The notes beneath the pieces are model-generated. The model made no database searches. It was not told where the DNA came from and saw only the letters and a list, made by a program, of their open reading frames with translations. This document shows positions 34,863-43,155 of a stretch of 64,000 bases of DNA, in pieces. Each line of letters begins with the position of its first letter. Within the stretch, counting starts at the first letter, position 1. Both the position numbers and the translations under genes were made by a program. The DNA is from Planctomycetota bacterium. GTDB taxonomy: Bacteria; Planctomycetota; UBA1135. Location of the stretch: positions 42,115-106,114 of the forward strand of contig JAJFFB010000170.1 in assembly GCA_021776925.1 (NCBI GenBank), written 5' to 3'.

Positions 34863-35780
34863 TCAGGAAAGGGCCCGCTGCACGTTGCGGAAATGGGTTT
34901 TGGCCACCTCTCCTAGAGCCTCGGCCCCATGGATCTGGAGGAAGCGGCGCAGGGCCGGGGGCACCGGGGCGCCGCTGCCGAGCGGCAGATCGATCGCCCA
35001 CTGATCAGAAAGACGCCCGATCATGGAGAGGAAGGCATCTCGCGCCAGGATCGAAGCTGCAGCCACCGCCAGGTAGCTTTCGGCACGCGGGACCTCGACC
35101 ACCTTGAGCCCCGGCGCGCTCCCTTTCAATGCTCGCGTCACGGGCAGGTTGGAACCAAAGCGATCGACCACCGCCAGTGGAATCCCGGTGCGCTCATGAA
35201 GCTCACCGATCAGATCGCGGTGGAGCTGGGTGAGCAAGCGATTGACGTTACCCGCCTGCGCCTGCGCCTGGTTGTAGGCGGCTGGCTCGAGCACGCGTTC
35301 GGCGCAGATGAAATCCTGGCGCAGCCACGCGGCCAGCACCGGGATGCGCTTGTCCGAGACCCTTTTGGAATCGGCGACGCCGGCTTCACGGAGTTCCGTC
35401 ATGTTTTCCGCGGCGAGCGCGACTGCGGCCACCGTCAGCCCGCCGAAGGAGTCGCCTTTGCCCGCTTCGTCGGAACCGAGGTGCGGCTGGCCATCGAGAT
35501 CGGGCCGGTCCGCGTTTTCCGCCGTGTCGCCGGAAGCGCCCTTCTCTTTACTTGGATTCGGTTCGTGCTCGGGCAGGTACTGCAAGGCAAAGGCCTGCGC
35601 CTGCCGCCCTTGCACCACCAGCTTGCCGCTGCGGTACATGCTGGCGATCACTCCCTCGCCGCGCGCCTGGTAGCGCGCGTGGGCGAGCGATTGGAACTGA
35701 TAACCGGCCGCGGTCAGGCGTTCGGCGAGGCGCTCGGCCTGTGCCGGCGCCAATTTGTACACCAGGGTCTGATGGCTCAT
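34863..35780 (-). CDS. rnhC: Ribonuclease HIII
   Basis: RNase HIII cleaves the RNA strand of RNA-DNA hybrids. The catalytic signature is GSDEAGKGDSFGGLTVAAV, with VADSKRVSDKRIP and ESYLAVAAASILARDAFL. The N-terminal TBP-like domain (TLVYKLAPAQAERLAERLTAAGY) marks the HIII type rather than HII. At 305 residues it is full length. The ATG at 35780 overlaps the DUF374 stop as ATGA. The HIII type occurs in Bacillus, chlamydiae and some other lineages and is a mild taxonomic hint. Confidence 0.92.
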   Translation of the reverse strand: MSHQTLVYKLAPAQAERLAERLTAAGYQFQSLAHARYQARGEGVIASMYRSGKLVVQGRQAQAFALQYLPEHEPNPSKEKGASGDTAENADRPDLDGQPHLGSDEAGKGDSFGGLTVAAVALAAENMTELREAGVADSKRVSDKRIPVLAAWLRQDFICAERVLEPAAYNQAQAQAGNVNRLLTQLHRDLIGELHERTGIPLAVVDRFGSNLPVTRALKGSAPGLKVVEVPRAESYLAVAAASILARDAFLSMIGRLSDQWAIDLPLGSGAPVPPALRRFLQIHGAEALGEVAKTHFRNVQRALS

Positions 35781-36571
35781 GGCGTGCTCACCCCGAGCTC
35801 GGTGTGAGCACGCAGGTTGGCGAATTCGAAGGCCGCTTGCAAGCGTTGTTCCCACACCATCAGCTGTTGCGGATCGCGCGCCGCTGCCTTCGGCACCACC
35901 AAGGGAGCTGCGTAAACCACTGCGACGCGCGCGAATAGTTTAGGGAAGATCATGCGGTCCCAGGATTTCGCCCGGCGGCGGCGTGAGGCAGCAAAGCCAA
36001 CCGCCACCAGTGGGCGGCCGGTCATGGCCGCCAGAAATAGAGCTCCTGGCGCCACGCTGTGGGCGGGTCCGCGCGGCCCATCCGGCGTCATGACCAGGCC
36101 GCTGGGCTCGGCACCGAGGCGCAATAACTCGCGCAAGGCCTTCACTCCTCCGCGGCTGGTCGAACCGCGCACCGTGCGGTAGCCCTGGGATTCGATGATG
36201 CGGGTGATCAGCTCGCCGTCGTTGTGGCGGCTGATCAAAACGGTCAGCCCACGGTTGCGGTGGCAGGTCGACCCGGTCGGAATACTTTCGTGCCACATCG
36301 CGTAGACCGGATGCTGTCCGTCCACGCCGCGGCAGTCGAAGTTCTCGACGTCGTAGCGCTGCACCCGCCAGGTACGCCCGATCCAACGAAAGAGCGGCGG
36401 ACCAAGCCGCGCTGCCAAGAATTGGAACAGCTTGCGCCTGGCCCGCCGCGAACGTGGGCGTGATGCCCCGTCGGCGCGGTCGCCCGCCCCGCTATTCGAT
36501 GGAGATGTCGTCCCCTTCGCCGTTTTCGTCGACGCCGTTTTCGCCGACGGAGTAGAGCGCGAAGCCTTCAC
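35777..36571 (-). CDS. DUF374 lysophospholipid acyltransferase family protein
   Basis: A 264-residue protein with the DUF374 pattern: GQHPVYAMWHESIP, the GSTSRGGVKALREL block and VMTPDGPRGPAHSVAPGAL, followed by FPKLFARVAVVYAAPL. The family is related to LPLATs and is often found next to LPS or lipid genes. An Arg/Ser-rich N-terminus precedes it. The only standard start (ATG 36571) overlaps the upstream gene by 80 bp, so the real start may be non-canonical or the overlap genuine. It overlaps rnhC by 4 bp. Confidence 0.85.
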   Translation of the reverse strand: MKASRSTPSAKTASTKTAKGTTSPSNSGAGDRADGASRPRSRRARRKLFQFLAARLGPPLFRWIGRTWRVQRYDVENFDCRGVDGQHPVYAMWHESIPTGSTCHRNRGLTVLISRHNDGELITRIIESQGYRTVRGSTSRGGVKALRELLRLGAEPSGLVMTPDGPRGPAHSVAPGALFLAAMTGRPLVAVGFAASRRRRAKSWDRMIFPKLFARVAVVYAAPLVVPKAAARDPQQLMVWEQRLQAAFEFANLRAHTELGVSTP

Positions 36572-38678
36572 CTGTCAATTTGTACACGAAGGCATTGCCC
36601 CATGCATCGGTGCCGATGCCGTGGCCAGGGTTTTCGATGTAGTAGGTGCCGTCGTCGCTCTTGCCGAGAATGGCGTGCAGCTCGGCCGGAAGTTTGCTGT
36701 TGGCGAGTTCGTAGAGCAGCACCCCGGTCTGCAGCCGCGCCAGATCGTTGAAGGTCTGCGGGACCGGATCGTCGTAATGGGTGTCCTCGACCGGCGGCAT
36801 GTGCTCGACGTCGAACCCGGGCGCCATGGCGCCAGTTTTCATCGTTGTAAACCACATCGCCCCCGCCGGCAGGCAGTATCCGGCCATCGCCATGAGATCG
36901 GCGAGGCCGAAGCTGCCGCGCGACCACGAGTGGATTCCGTCTTCGGCCATCCACATCACCGACTCGGAGGTGCGCATGTGCTGGGTGAAACTACTCGGGC
37001 CGGGCAAATCGGCCGGATCGAAGGGCAGCGGAGCCACGCCCGAAAGCAGGCCGAGGCCGAGCTGCGCGAAGCCAACCATCTGCGCCACGCCCGGACGCGG
37101 ATCGGACCACCCCAGACGCGAAGCGCCCGTGGGCACGCGGCCGAGGAAGTCGGCGGCCTCTTCGTTTTCCTGGATCGAGTGTTCGGCCTTGACCACACCG
37201 CCGCGGATCACCGAACGCACCTGGCTGCGCGAGAAGCTGCCGATCATCCAGCCGTCGGGATGGATGGCGAAACTCGGCTCGAAGCTGGTCAGGAAAGCGG
37301 CGAACTGCTGGATTTCGGGTGGCAGAACCTCGGCCTTGAGACGCAGGTAGTAGACCGGCACCTTGAGGTCAGGACGATCACGCGGGTTTTCGCGCTTGGC
37401 ACGAATCGAAACCGGCAACTCGAAATCGTCGAGCGCTTGCGCCAAAGTTTTCATCAGCGGCGTGACCGCGGCCTGCAGGGCTTCGGGGTCGGTCAGCTCG
37501 ACGAACATGCGCGCACCCGTCGGGGTGGAATAGGAGAACGAGCGCGAGCCGAAGGCGCTCAAGGCCTTGTCGAGCAAGGGGCGGTTCTCGCCAGCAATCC
37601 AGGAGTGACTGACTGGTTCGTACTCCTGCCACACGGCCAGGTTCTGCTGCATGTCCTGGTCGGCAAGAACGCGGTCGAGGCCGGCGAGCATGCGTTCGGT
37701 TCCTTCGGAGTTGCCGACTCCGGTGATGGTGAAGGAGGTCGCGTCGGCCGGGATGTATTCGACCAGCGACTGGTCGGCGGGCGGCGCGCGGAAGGCCCAG
37801 CCCGGTTCTTCGCCACCAAAGCCGATGAAGCTGGTGTCGATGCTCTCGCCGTTTTTCCAACCGCTGGCGAAGCTGATCGCCTGGGCGTTACCGACTGCCT
37901 CTTCGGAGAAGGTGAGCACGGTATTGGTCAGCGAACTCAAGCCTTCGTCCATCTCACCGAGGCGCAAGAAGGAGCGCTGCATGGCGAGCGTGGCCTGCGG
38001 GTTGTAATAGCCGAAGGTGGCCATGCCCTGGGTCATCAATTGCGCGCGCGCGGTGGTGTAGGCGCGGTTCGCCGCCAGCGTCGGGAAATTGCCGGCCATG
38101 TTGTGCCGCACCACCAAAGTGAGGTGGTCTTGGACGCGGCGCAGGCTGAAAGTGGTGGCACCGTCGTCGTCGGTTCCGGAAAGCAGGCTCTGGCTTTCGC
38201 CGCGTTCGATGTTGATCGTTGCGCCGCCATCGACCGAAGCCATAGAGGCGATCATTTCAAAGGCGGTAGTGCCCAACCCCGGGCCGAAGCCGATCGAAGC
38301 GGCGACGGTGACGCCGGGATCCGGGCCCTGTTGGCCCTCGCCCATGGCGAAACCGAAGGCCAGGCTGCGGAAGGCGTCCCACGAAAGGAATTCGACCGGC
38401 ATGCCGCCCTCGGCGGCCTGGCCGAGCACCATCTGCCACTGGCCCATGCCCATTTCGACCATTCCGGAGGCAAATTGCTGTACTCCCGGGTCATGGTAGA
38501 TCCGGCCCATCGAAGACTCCGCGAGGCCATCGCGCAGCCCTGGGACGTCAGGGATTTCGAAGTAGAAAAGTGTGCTGGCCGGAAGTTGCTGGGCCAGGTC
38601 TTGGCTGGCACCTCCACTTCTTTGGGCAGCGACGGGGGTCGCCAGCAGCAGGAGCAGGGAGAGGGTCTTCAGTTTCAT
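36492..38678 (-). CDS. Secreted protein with DUF3352-like body and GspG-like C-terminus
   Basis: A 728-residue secreted protein. A signal peptide (MKLKTLSLLLLLATPVAAQ) leads into a large alpha/beta region resembling DUF3352 proteins (STLFYFEIPDVPGLRDGL, AKRENPRDRPDLK). The last 65 residues match the C-terminal subdomain of the type II secretion major pseudopilin GspG (GTDAWGNAFVYKLTGEGFALYSVGENGVDENGEGDD), including the calcium-site region. No pilin N-terminus is present, so it is not itself a pilin. The ATG at 38678 is chosen for the signal sequence; 75 more residues in the track are upstream shadow. Confidence 0.65.
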   Translation of the reverse strand: MKLKTLSLLLLLATPVAAQRSGGASQDLAQQLPASTLFYFEIPDVPGLRDGLAESSMGRIYHDPGVQQFASGMVEMGMGQWQMVLGQAAEGGMPVEFLSWDAFRSLAFGFAMGEGQQGPDPGVTVAASIGFGPGLGTTAFEMIASMASVDGGATINIERGESQSLLSGTDDDGATTFSLRRVQDHLTLVVRHNMAGNFPTLAANRAYTTARAQLMTQGMATFGYYNPQATLAMQRSFLRLGEMDEGLSSLTNTVLTFSEEAVGNAQAISFASGWKNGESIDTSFIGFGGEEPGWAFRAPPADQSLVEYIPADATSFTITGVGNSEGTERMLAGLDRVLADQDMQQNLAVWQEYEPVSHSWIAGENRPLLDKALSAFGSRSFSYSTPTGARMFVELTDPEALQAAVTPLMKTLAQALDDFELPVSIRAKRENPRDRPDLKVPVYYLRLKAEVLPPEIQQFAAFLTSFEPSFAIHPDGWMIGSFSRSQVRSVIRGGVVKAEHSIQENEEAADFLGRVPTGASRLGWSDPRPGVAQMVGFAQLGLGLLSGVAPLPFDPADLPGPSSFTQHMRTSESVMWMAEDGIHSWSRGSFGLADLMAMAGYCLPAGAMWFTTMKTGAMAPGFDVEHMPPVEDTHYDDPVPQTFNDLARLQTGVLLYELANSKLPAELHAILGKSDDGTYYIENPGHGIGTDAWGNAFVYKLTGEGFALYSVGENGVDENGEGDDISIE

Positions 38679-38950
38679 CACGCCGGATTGCTTTGGGAAT
38701 GGGGCGCCGGACCAGCCCGTTGGAACGTGGGGCACAGGCGCCTGGCCATGCTTACGGCCTGGGGGGCCAGGACGACAGCTTATTCCCCCAATTTCCCTGG
38801 CACGCCCCCCTAGCCAGAACCACTTCCCGGCGCGATAATCACGCCGGAAGGGCGGTTTTGCGTCAGGCCGAGCTTGCTCAAAGGCCCGCGCCGACCTTGT
38901 CACTACGCCTTAACCTTCTTCGTCTAAAGTCTTTAGGCGCAAATAACAGC

Positions 38951-39877
38951 ATGAATCGCGACGACTCCCTGAGCTGGCTGCAAGAAAACCGCCGCTTCCT
39001 TCTCCTCCTTGCCGCGGTCATTTTGGTCGGTGGCGGACTCAATTGGTATCTGCCGCGGGCCAAGCGCGCCCGGCTGCAGGAATCGTGGGAACTGCTGGCA
39101 GCCGTTTCGCAAGACATCAACAGCGCTGAAACCGGCTCCGAATACAACAACGCGCTGGCCGCGGCCAAAGACGATGACCGCACCTACCCTTGGGCTCTGA
39201 CCCACGCCGTGGCGATGGCGGCGGCCCGCAACCACAACGAGGCACTCGAGACTCTGTCTGGCTTGGTCAACGAATTGGGAGAGGACGGTTTCGGCCTGTC
39301 GGTCTACGAAAACGGCCAGGCCATCCCTTTCGGGGCTTCCTTGCGCAACCGGATCGAGGGCTTTCAACGGACCGGCGAACTCGAACCGGAATCCGTTGCG
39401 CCCACCGGACGACGCGTTAAGGTGACCCTAAGTCAGGGCTCTGAAAAGTCTTACGAACTTATCTATGGACTTTACGAAGAGCAGGCGCCGATTACTACGG
39501 CCTATTTCCTATCGCTGATCGAATCCGGCGCTTTCGACGCCTGTGAAATCGCCCCCTACGCCACCTTCGGCCTCAAGGTGAGCAAGTTGGCCGACGAGGT
39601 GGTTGAGCCTCTGATGATCGAAAAGGCCTGGGGCTGCTTCCATGACCTGGGCTGTCTTTCCACCGATCTCGACCCAGGAGCCGAGCCAGGCTCCCAGTCG
39701 GCAGCCAGCTTCACCCTATTCACCAGGGAAAGCTGGACCCAGGATGGGACCACCACGGTATTCGGCAAAATCGTCGAGGGCGAGGACCACCTGGCCGAAC
39801 TCCTGGATCTTCCTCGCGACGCCGCCGGCACCCAATTTGAGCCGGCCATGACCCTCAAGGTCGAACTGCTGCCCTAG
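38951..39877 (+). CDS. Membrane-anchored cyclophilin-like peptidyl-prolyl isomerase
   Basis: A 308-residue protein. A membrane helix (FLLLLAAVILVGGGLNWYL) follows a short cytoplasmic start, then a helical linker, then a divergent cyclophilin-type domain (YGLYEEQAPITTAYFLSLIESGAFDACEI, ending SWTQDGTTTVFGKIVEGEDHLAEL). Cyclophilins isomerise Xaa-Pro bonds; the usual catalytic Arg in the FHR-type motif is not obvious here, so activity may be altered. It is divergent from the DUF3352/GspG-like gene, and the 272 bp between them hold both promoters. Confidence 0.65.
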   Translation: MNRDDSLSWLQENRRFLLLLAAVILVGGGLNWYLPRAKRARLQESWELLAAVSQDINSAETGSEYNNALAAAKDDDRTYPWALTHAVAMAAARNHNEALETLSGLVNELGEDGFGLSVYENGQAIPFGASLRNRIEGFQRTGELEPESVAPTGRRVKVTLSQGSEKSYELIYGLYEEQAPITTAYFLSLIESGAFDACEIAPYATFGLKVSKLADEVVEPLMIEKAWGCFHDLGCLSTDLDPGAEPGSQSAASFTLFTRESWTQDGTTTVFGKIVEGEDHLAELLDLPRDAAGTQFEPAMTLKVELLP

Positions 39878-39882
39878 GAGGC

Positions 39883-39891
39883 CGTGGATAA
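39883..39891 (-). promoter_or_regulatory. DnaA-box-like site
   Basis: TTATCCACG on the minus strand, one mismatch from the TTATCCACA consensus, lies in the 25-bp spacer between the ends of the cyclophilin-like gene and parB. Confidence 0.4.
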
Positions 39892-39902
39892 AGGGCCTGC
39901 GC

Positions 39903-40796
39903 TTATCCCTGGAGGAGTTCGCTGGACTCGTCTTCCAACTCTAGGCGTTGGGAGAGGGCGTCCAGGTCGTCCATTGTGGAAAAGTGGAGAACCAGGCGGC
40001 CTCCGCCATTTCTGCGCAGCGTCAATTCACTTTTGACCCCCAGCCGACGCTGGAGCTTCTCCTGGAATTCCAGGGCCCAGGCGGGCTTTTTGGGCCGCGC
40101 CTGATGGCGGACAGCTCCCCCGCCGGTGGCGACCCGCTTGCACGTAGCTTCGGCCGCCCGCACCGAAAGCCCATCGTGGAGAACTTGTTGAAAGACTGCC
40201 TCCTGGCTTTCCAGGCCATTCAACCGCAGCAAAGCCCGGGCGTGCCCGGCGCTGATTGTTTCACGTGAAACAGCCTCTTGGATGGGACCTGGCAGCTCCA
40301 GCAGGCGCACCAGGTTAGCCACTGTGGACCGCTCATAACCCAAGCGCTCGGCAACTTGTTCCTGCGTCAGGCCGTGCTCTTTGATGAGTCTATGGCAGGC
40401 TAGGGCGCGCTCGATCGGATCCAGGTCTTCGCGCTGGATGTTCTCGATCAGAGCCAGCTCAAGGCGCTCCGCCTCGGATCGGACCGCGGCCCTCACGATG
40501 ACCGGAACCTTTTTCAGGCCAGCGAGCTGAGAAGCTCTCCAGCGTCTTTCCCCGGCCAGGATCTGGTATTGACCATCGGGCTTCTGGGTGACAATGATGG
40601 GCTGCATGATGCCGTGCCGGCGGATGGACTCCGCCAGGCGGTCAAGGCCCTTTTCTAGGTTTTGTCGCGGCTGCTGGCTGTTGGCGGTGAGCTGTTCGAT
40701 GCCCAGCCATAGCGGGGCGCCCATCTCGCCGCCCTCGCTGGCGTGATGCGCCGACAAGAGGGAATTCAGTCCTTTTCCGAGCTTTCTGGAGGCCAC
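39903..40796 (-). CDS. parB: Chromosome partitioning protein ParB
   Basis: A 297-residue CTPase/DNA-binding ParB. The nucleotide-binding part includes LTANSQQPRQNL, ILAGERRWRASQLAG and ALIENIQREDLDPIERA, and the helix-turn-helix is TQEQVAERLGYERSTVANLVRLLELP, followed by ISAGHARALL. The C-terminal dimerisation region is RLVLHFSTMDDLDALSQRLELE. It loads at parS, which lies within its own coding sequence at 40257-40272. Its partner ParA is about 7 kb away on the other strand, an unusual separation. Confidence 0.96.
   Translation of the reverse strand: MASRKLGKGLNSLLSAHHASEGGEMGAPLWLGIEQLTANSQQPRQNLEKGLDRLAESIRRHGIMQPIIVTQKPDGQYQILAGERRWRASQLAGLKKVPVIVRAAVRSEAERLELALIENIQREDLDPIERALACHRLIKEHGLTQEQVAERLGYERSTVANLVRLLELPGPIQEAVSRETISAGHARALLRLNGLESQEAVFQQVLHDGLSVRAAEATCKRVATGGGAVRHQARPKKPAWALEFQEKLQRRLGVKSELTLRRNGGGRLVLHFSTMDDLDALSQRLELEDESSELLQG
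40257..40272. promoter_or_regulatory. parS: parS centromere-like site inside parB
   Basis: TGTTTCACGTGAAACA is the perfect 16-bp palindromic parS consensus. It encodes the AVSRETI stretch of ParB, at about codon 175. parS sites mark the origin-proximal chromosome, in keeping with dnaA/gyrB 10 kb away. In Bacillus one parS also lies within spo0J (parB). Confidence 0.95.
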
Positions 40797-40871
40797 CGTT
40801 TCAATCTCCTATGATCCTGATGGCTCCAGGCTATCCGCTGGGCCCTCTCACCTGCAAACGAAAGCAATACG

Positions 40872-41606
40872 ATGCGAAAAATCGGAGTGCTCGGCGACTT
40901 GCACGCCAATTTGTCCGCCCTTGAGGCGGTTGCGGCCCTGATGGAATTAGAGTCGGTCGACTCCATCTACTGCGTAGGGGACTTGGTAGGCTATGGCGCC
41001 CGCCCCAACGAGACGCTCGAACTGCTTCGTCAGCTAGGTGTTCGGTCCGTTGCCGGGAATCATGATTGGGCCCTGCTGGGGCGGATTCCGTCCGATTCCT
41101 TCAATCCCTACGCCACCGCGGCCCTGGAATGGACGCGCGAACGCCTGACCAAGGAAAACACCGAATATCTCGCCGAGCTGCCCCTGCGTATCGATGAACC
41201 GGAGTGCTGTCTGTTCCACGGAGCCCTGCCCCAGCCGGAGGAATTCCACTATCTGCAGTCCTTTCCGTCCGCGCTGGCGACCTTGGCCGACTTTGAAGCC
41301 CCGGTAGGGTTCTGTGGCCATACCCACGTGCCGATGAATTTTATCCAGTCGCCCAACCGCTCCGAGCTCGATTGGCATTTTCAGGTCGACTGGGTCCTCG
41401 CCGAGGGGCAGAGGGCGGTCGTCAATGTCGGCAGCCCGGGACAGCCGCGCGACGAGATTCCGACCGCGCCGGCAATGGTTTACACCCCTGTGGAGCGGCG
41501 CATGCAATTGCTGCGCACGCCCTACAACATTGCTGCCGAACAACGGCTGATCCGCAAGGCCGGCCTGCCGACCATCCTCGGCGACCGCCTGCAACACGGC
41601 ATCTAG
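40872..41606 (+). CDS. Metallophosphoesterase family protein
   Basis: A 244-residue calcineurin-like phosphoesterase. The dinuclear metal motifs are GDLHANLSALEAV, CVGDLVGYGARPNE, SVAGNHDWALL and FCGHTHVPM, with LFHGALPQP and VNVGSPGQPRD completing the set typical of the YfcE/diadenosine tetraphosphatase-type families. The substrate is unknown. It is divergent from parB with a 75-bp shared spacer, and its 3' end faces the HPr-domain gene across a repeat-rich spacer. Confidence 0.88.
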   Translation: MRKIGVLGDLHANLSALEAVAALMELESVDSIYCVGDLVGYGARPNETLELLRQLGVRSVAGNHDWALLGRIPSDSFNPYATAALEWTRERLTKENTEYLAELPLRIDEPECCLFHGALPQPEEFHYLQSFPSALATLADFEAPVGFCGHTHVPMNFIQSPNRSELDWHFQVDWVLAEGQRAVVNVGSPGQPRDEIPTAPAMVYTPVERRMQLLRTPYNIAAEQRLIRKAGLPTILGDRLQHGI

Positions 41607-41661
41607 TCCGCCATCCAGTGGACCCAGCGCGCGGGCCAGAACGCGGTCGCTGACGGGGGTG

Positions 41662-41724
41662 ACCCGGGGGCCTGGCGAGGACCCGGGGGCCTGGCGGGGG
41701 CCTGGCGGGGGCCTGGCGGCCTGG
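41662..41724. repeat. G/C-rich tandem repeat in a convergent spacer
   Basis: About five head-to-tail copies of an 11-19 bp unit built on GGGGGCCTGGCG lie between the convergent metallophosphoesterase and HPr-domain genes. It is immediately outside the stop codon of the latter. Confidence 0.85.
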
Positions 41725-41725
41725 G

Positions 41726-43072
41726 TCAGGAACGCCCGGCGCGAAGATAGTCCAGTTCGGCAGGGAAGCGGTCGGTGCCGTCTTCGCCCATCCGCGCAGC
41801 AAAAAGGAGTTCGATGTCACGCAGCGCCGGTGCGTCCCCATAAAAGGTGTATTTCCTTTCCCCTGGGTGACTTCCGGCAAGAACCAGAAGCTGCATGATG
41901 GAGGCGCCGGAGCATTTTTGCCCGCCCGTTTCGACCTCTAGCGGAGTGCCGTGGTGCTGGGCGATGCCGACCAATAGAGCCAGCGGCCGGGCATGCAGGC
42001 TCAGGCCTTCGGGCAGCTCCACCTCAATCCGGTCGTCGACGGTGAGCTCCTCAATAACCGCTCTCGCGACCGGGAGCGCCTTGCGAAGACTCTCGTAAGC
42101 CCAGAAAATACAACCATTTACGATTGCATCAAGGAGCGAGGCCTCGTCAACGGTGCGGCTGAAGAGCGAACGCGTCTCGCCATTGCGCTCGTAGACGTCG
42201 TGGCGCTCATAGAGGTGGGCCAGGGCGGTCACCGCCTCGAGCAGATGCAGCATCTGGCTGGCCGCGCCGCGCAACCGCGGCAGGTCCGGGTACTGCTCCT
42301 CGTCCGGGGTGCCCGCGACCAGGGTGTCGTAGGTGCATTGCAGATTGTGTGCGCGCCCCTCGACGCGGCGCGCCAGCGACTCGGTGCAGTGCCGCTCCAT
42401 AAATGCGCGCAACTCCTCCAGACCTTCGACTCCACCGCATGCTACCGAGGACCAGGCCTGGCCGAAGCGCAAGAAGTGGTTGGCCAGCCGCGCGGTGTCG
42501 GAGGACTGGCTGGCGCTGGCAGGGGAGTCCTGATCGGCACCCAGGCGGTCGTTGGGCAGCTGCTTTTGGGCACTGCCGGGGGCCAGCGAATCGACCCGCA
42601 GAGCCCCGTCTGGCCACGCCAATCCGAGCTTAAGCCATTGCTGGCGCAGCTCTTCGGTGCATTTGTTCAATTCGGCGCCAAGCTGAAGCGCGGTTTTGCG
42701 CACCGCCGGGGCAAACTCCTTGCGCGTCCAGTCCGGGTCCGGAACCTGGTAGTGGGGGAGACGCCCATGCACGTGGATCAGACACGACAAGGCGTAGGAG
42801 AACCAGCGCACCATCGCCACCATTTCGCGCAGCGGATAGAAACTTTGATTTCGTTTGGCGCCAAAATCGTCGAGAAAGGTCTCGACCTCGGTCGCCGACC
42901 GATAGAGATGGAAGAGTTGACGCTGAGTCCACTGCTCCGGCGTGGTCTCGAGGATGCCATTGCTGATGCGGGCGAAATCTCGCGCCTGGCTGGTCAGTAA
43001 CGGGCGGAACTTGTCCTCGGTGATAAAGGCCTTGGACGGCCTGCGCTCTGACCAGGGGGAGGGACTCGACAT
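41726..43072 (-). CDS. Large protein with C-terminal HPr-like domain
   Basis: A 448-residue cytosolic protein. The C-terminal 90 residues form an HPr-like fold: EGLSLHARPLALLVGIAQHHGTPLEV carries the phosphorylatable-His region, and GASIMQLLVLAGSHPG carries the Ser position used for P-Ser-HPr, with FYGDAPALRDIELLF at the end. The first 350 residues are helical with an unknown fold (LFHLYRSATEVETFLDDFGAKR, LFSRTVDEASLLDAI). It may sense or relay phosphate from a phosphotransferase system, but no EI or EII is nearby. The start at 43072 (MSSPSPWSER) lies 36 bp inside the ORF. Confidence 0.7.
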   Translation of the reverse strand: MSSPSPWSERRPSKAFITEDKFRPLLTSQARDFARISNGILETTPEQWTQRQLFHLYRSATEVETFLDDFGAKRNQSFYPLREMVAMVRWFSYALSCLIHVHGRLPHYQVPDPDWTRKEFAPAVRKTALQLGAELNKCTEELRQQWLKLGLAWPDGALRVDSLAPGSAQKQLPNDRLGADQDSPASASQSSDTARLANHFLRFGQAWSSVACGGVEGLEELRAFMERHCTESLARRVEGRAHNLQCTYDTLVAGTPDEEQYPDLPRLRGAASQMLHLLEAVTALAHLYERHDVYERNGETRSLFSRTVDEASLLDAIVNGCIFWAYESLRKALPVARAVIEELTVDDRIEVELPEGLSLHARPLALLVGIAQHHGTPLEVETGGQKCSGASIMQLLVLAGSHPGERKYTFYGDAPALRDIELLFAARMGEDGTDRFPAELDYLRAGRS

Positions 43073-43155
43073 CGCGTAGCTCCAGCCTACTTCAGCCCTT
43101 GGCGCCACCTAGCCGAAACAGCAGGACGGGATCACCCGCCCTGTCCACAATCTCC

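Noticed and set aside
36432-38813. 793-residue plus-strand ORF
   Set aside because: It is antisense to the DUF3352/GspG-like gene; long antisense ORFs are common in GC-rich coding sequence and this one has no recognisable motif.
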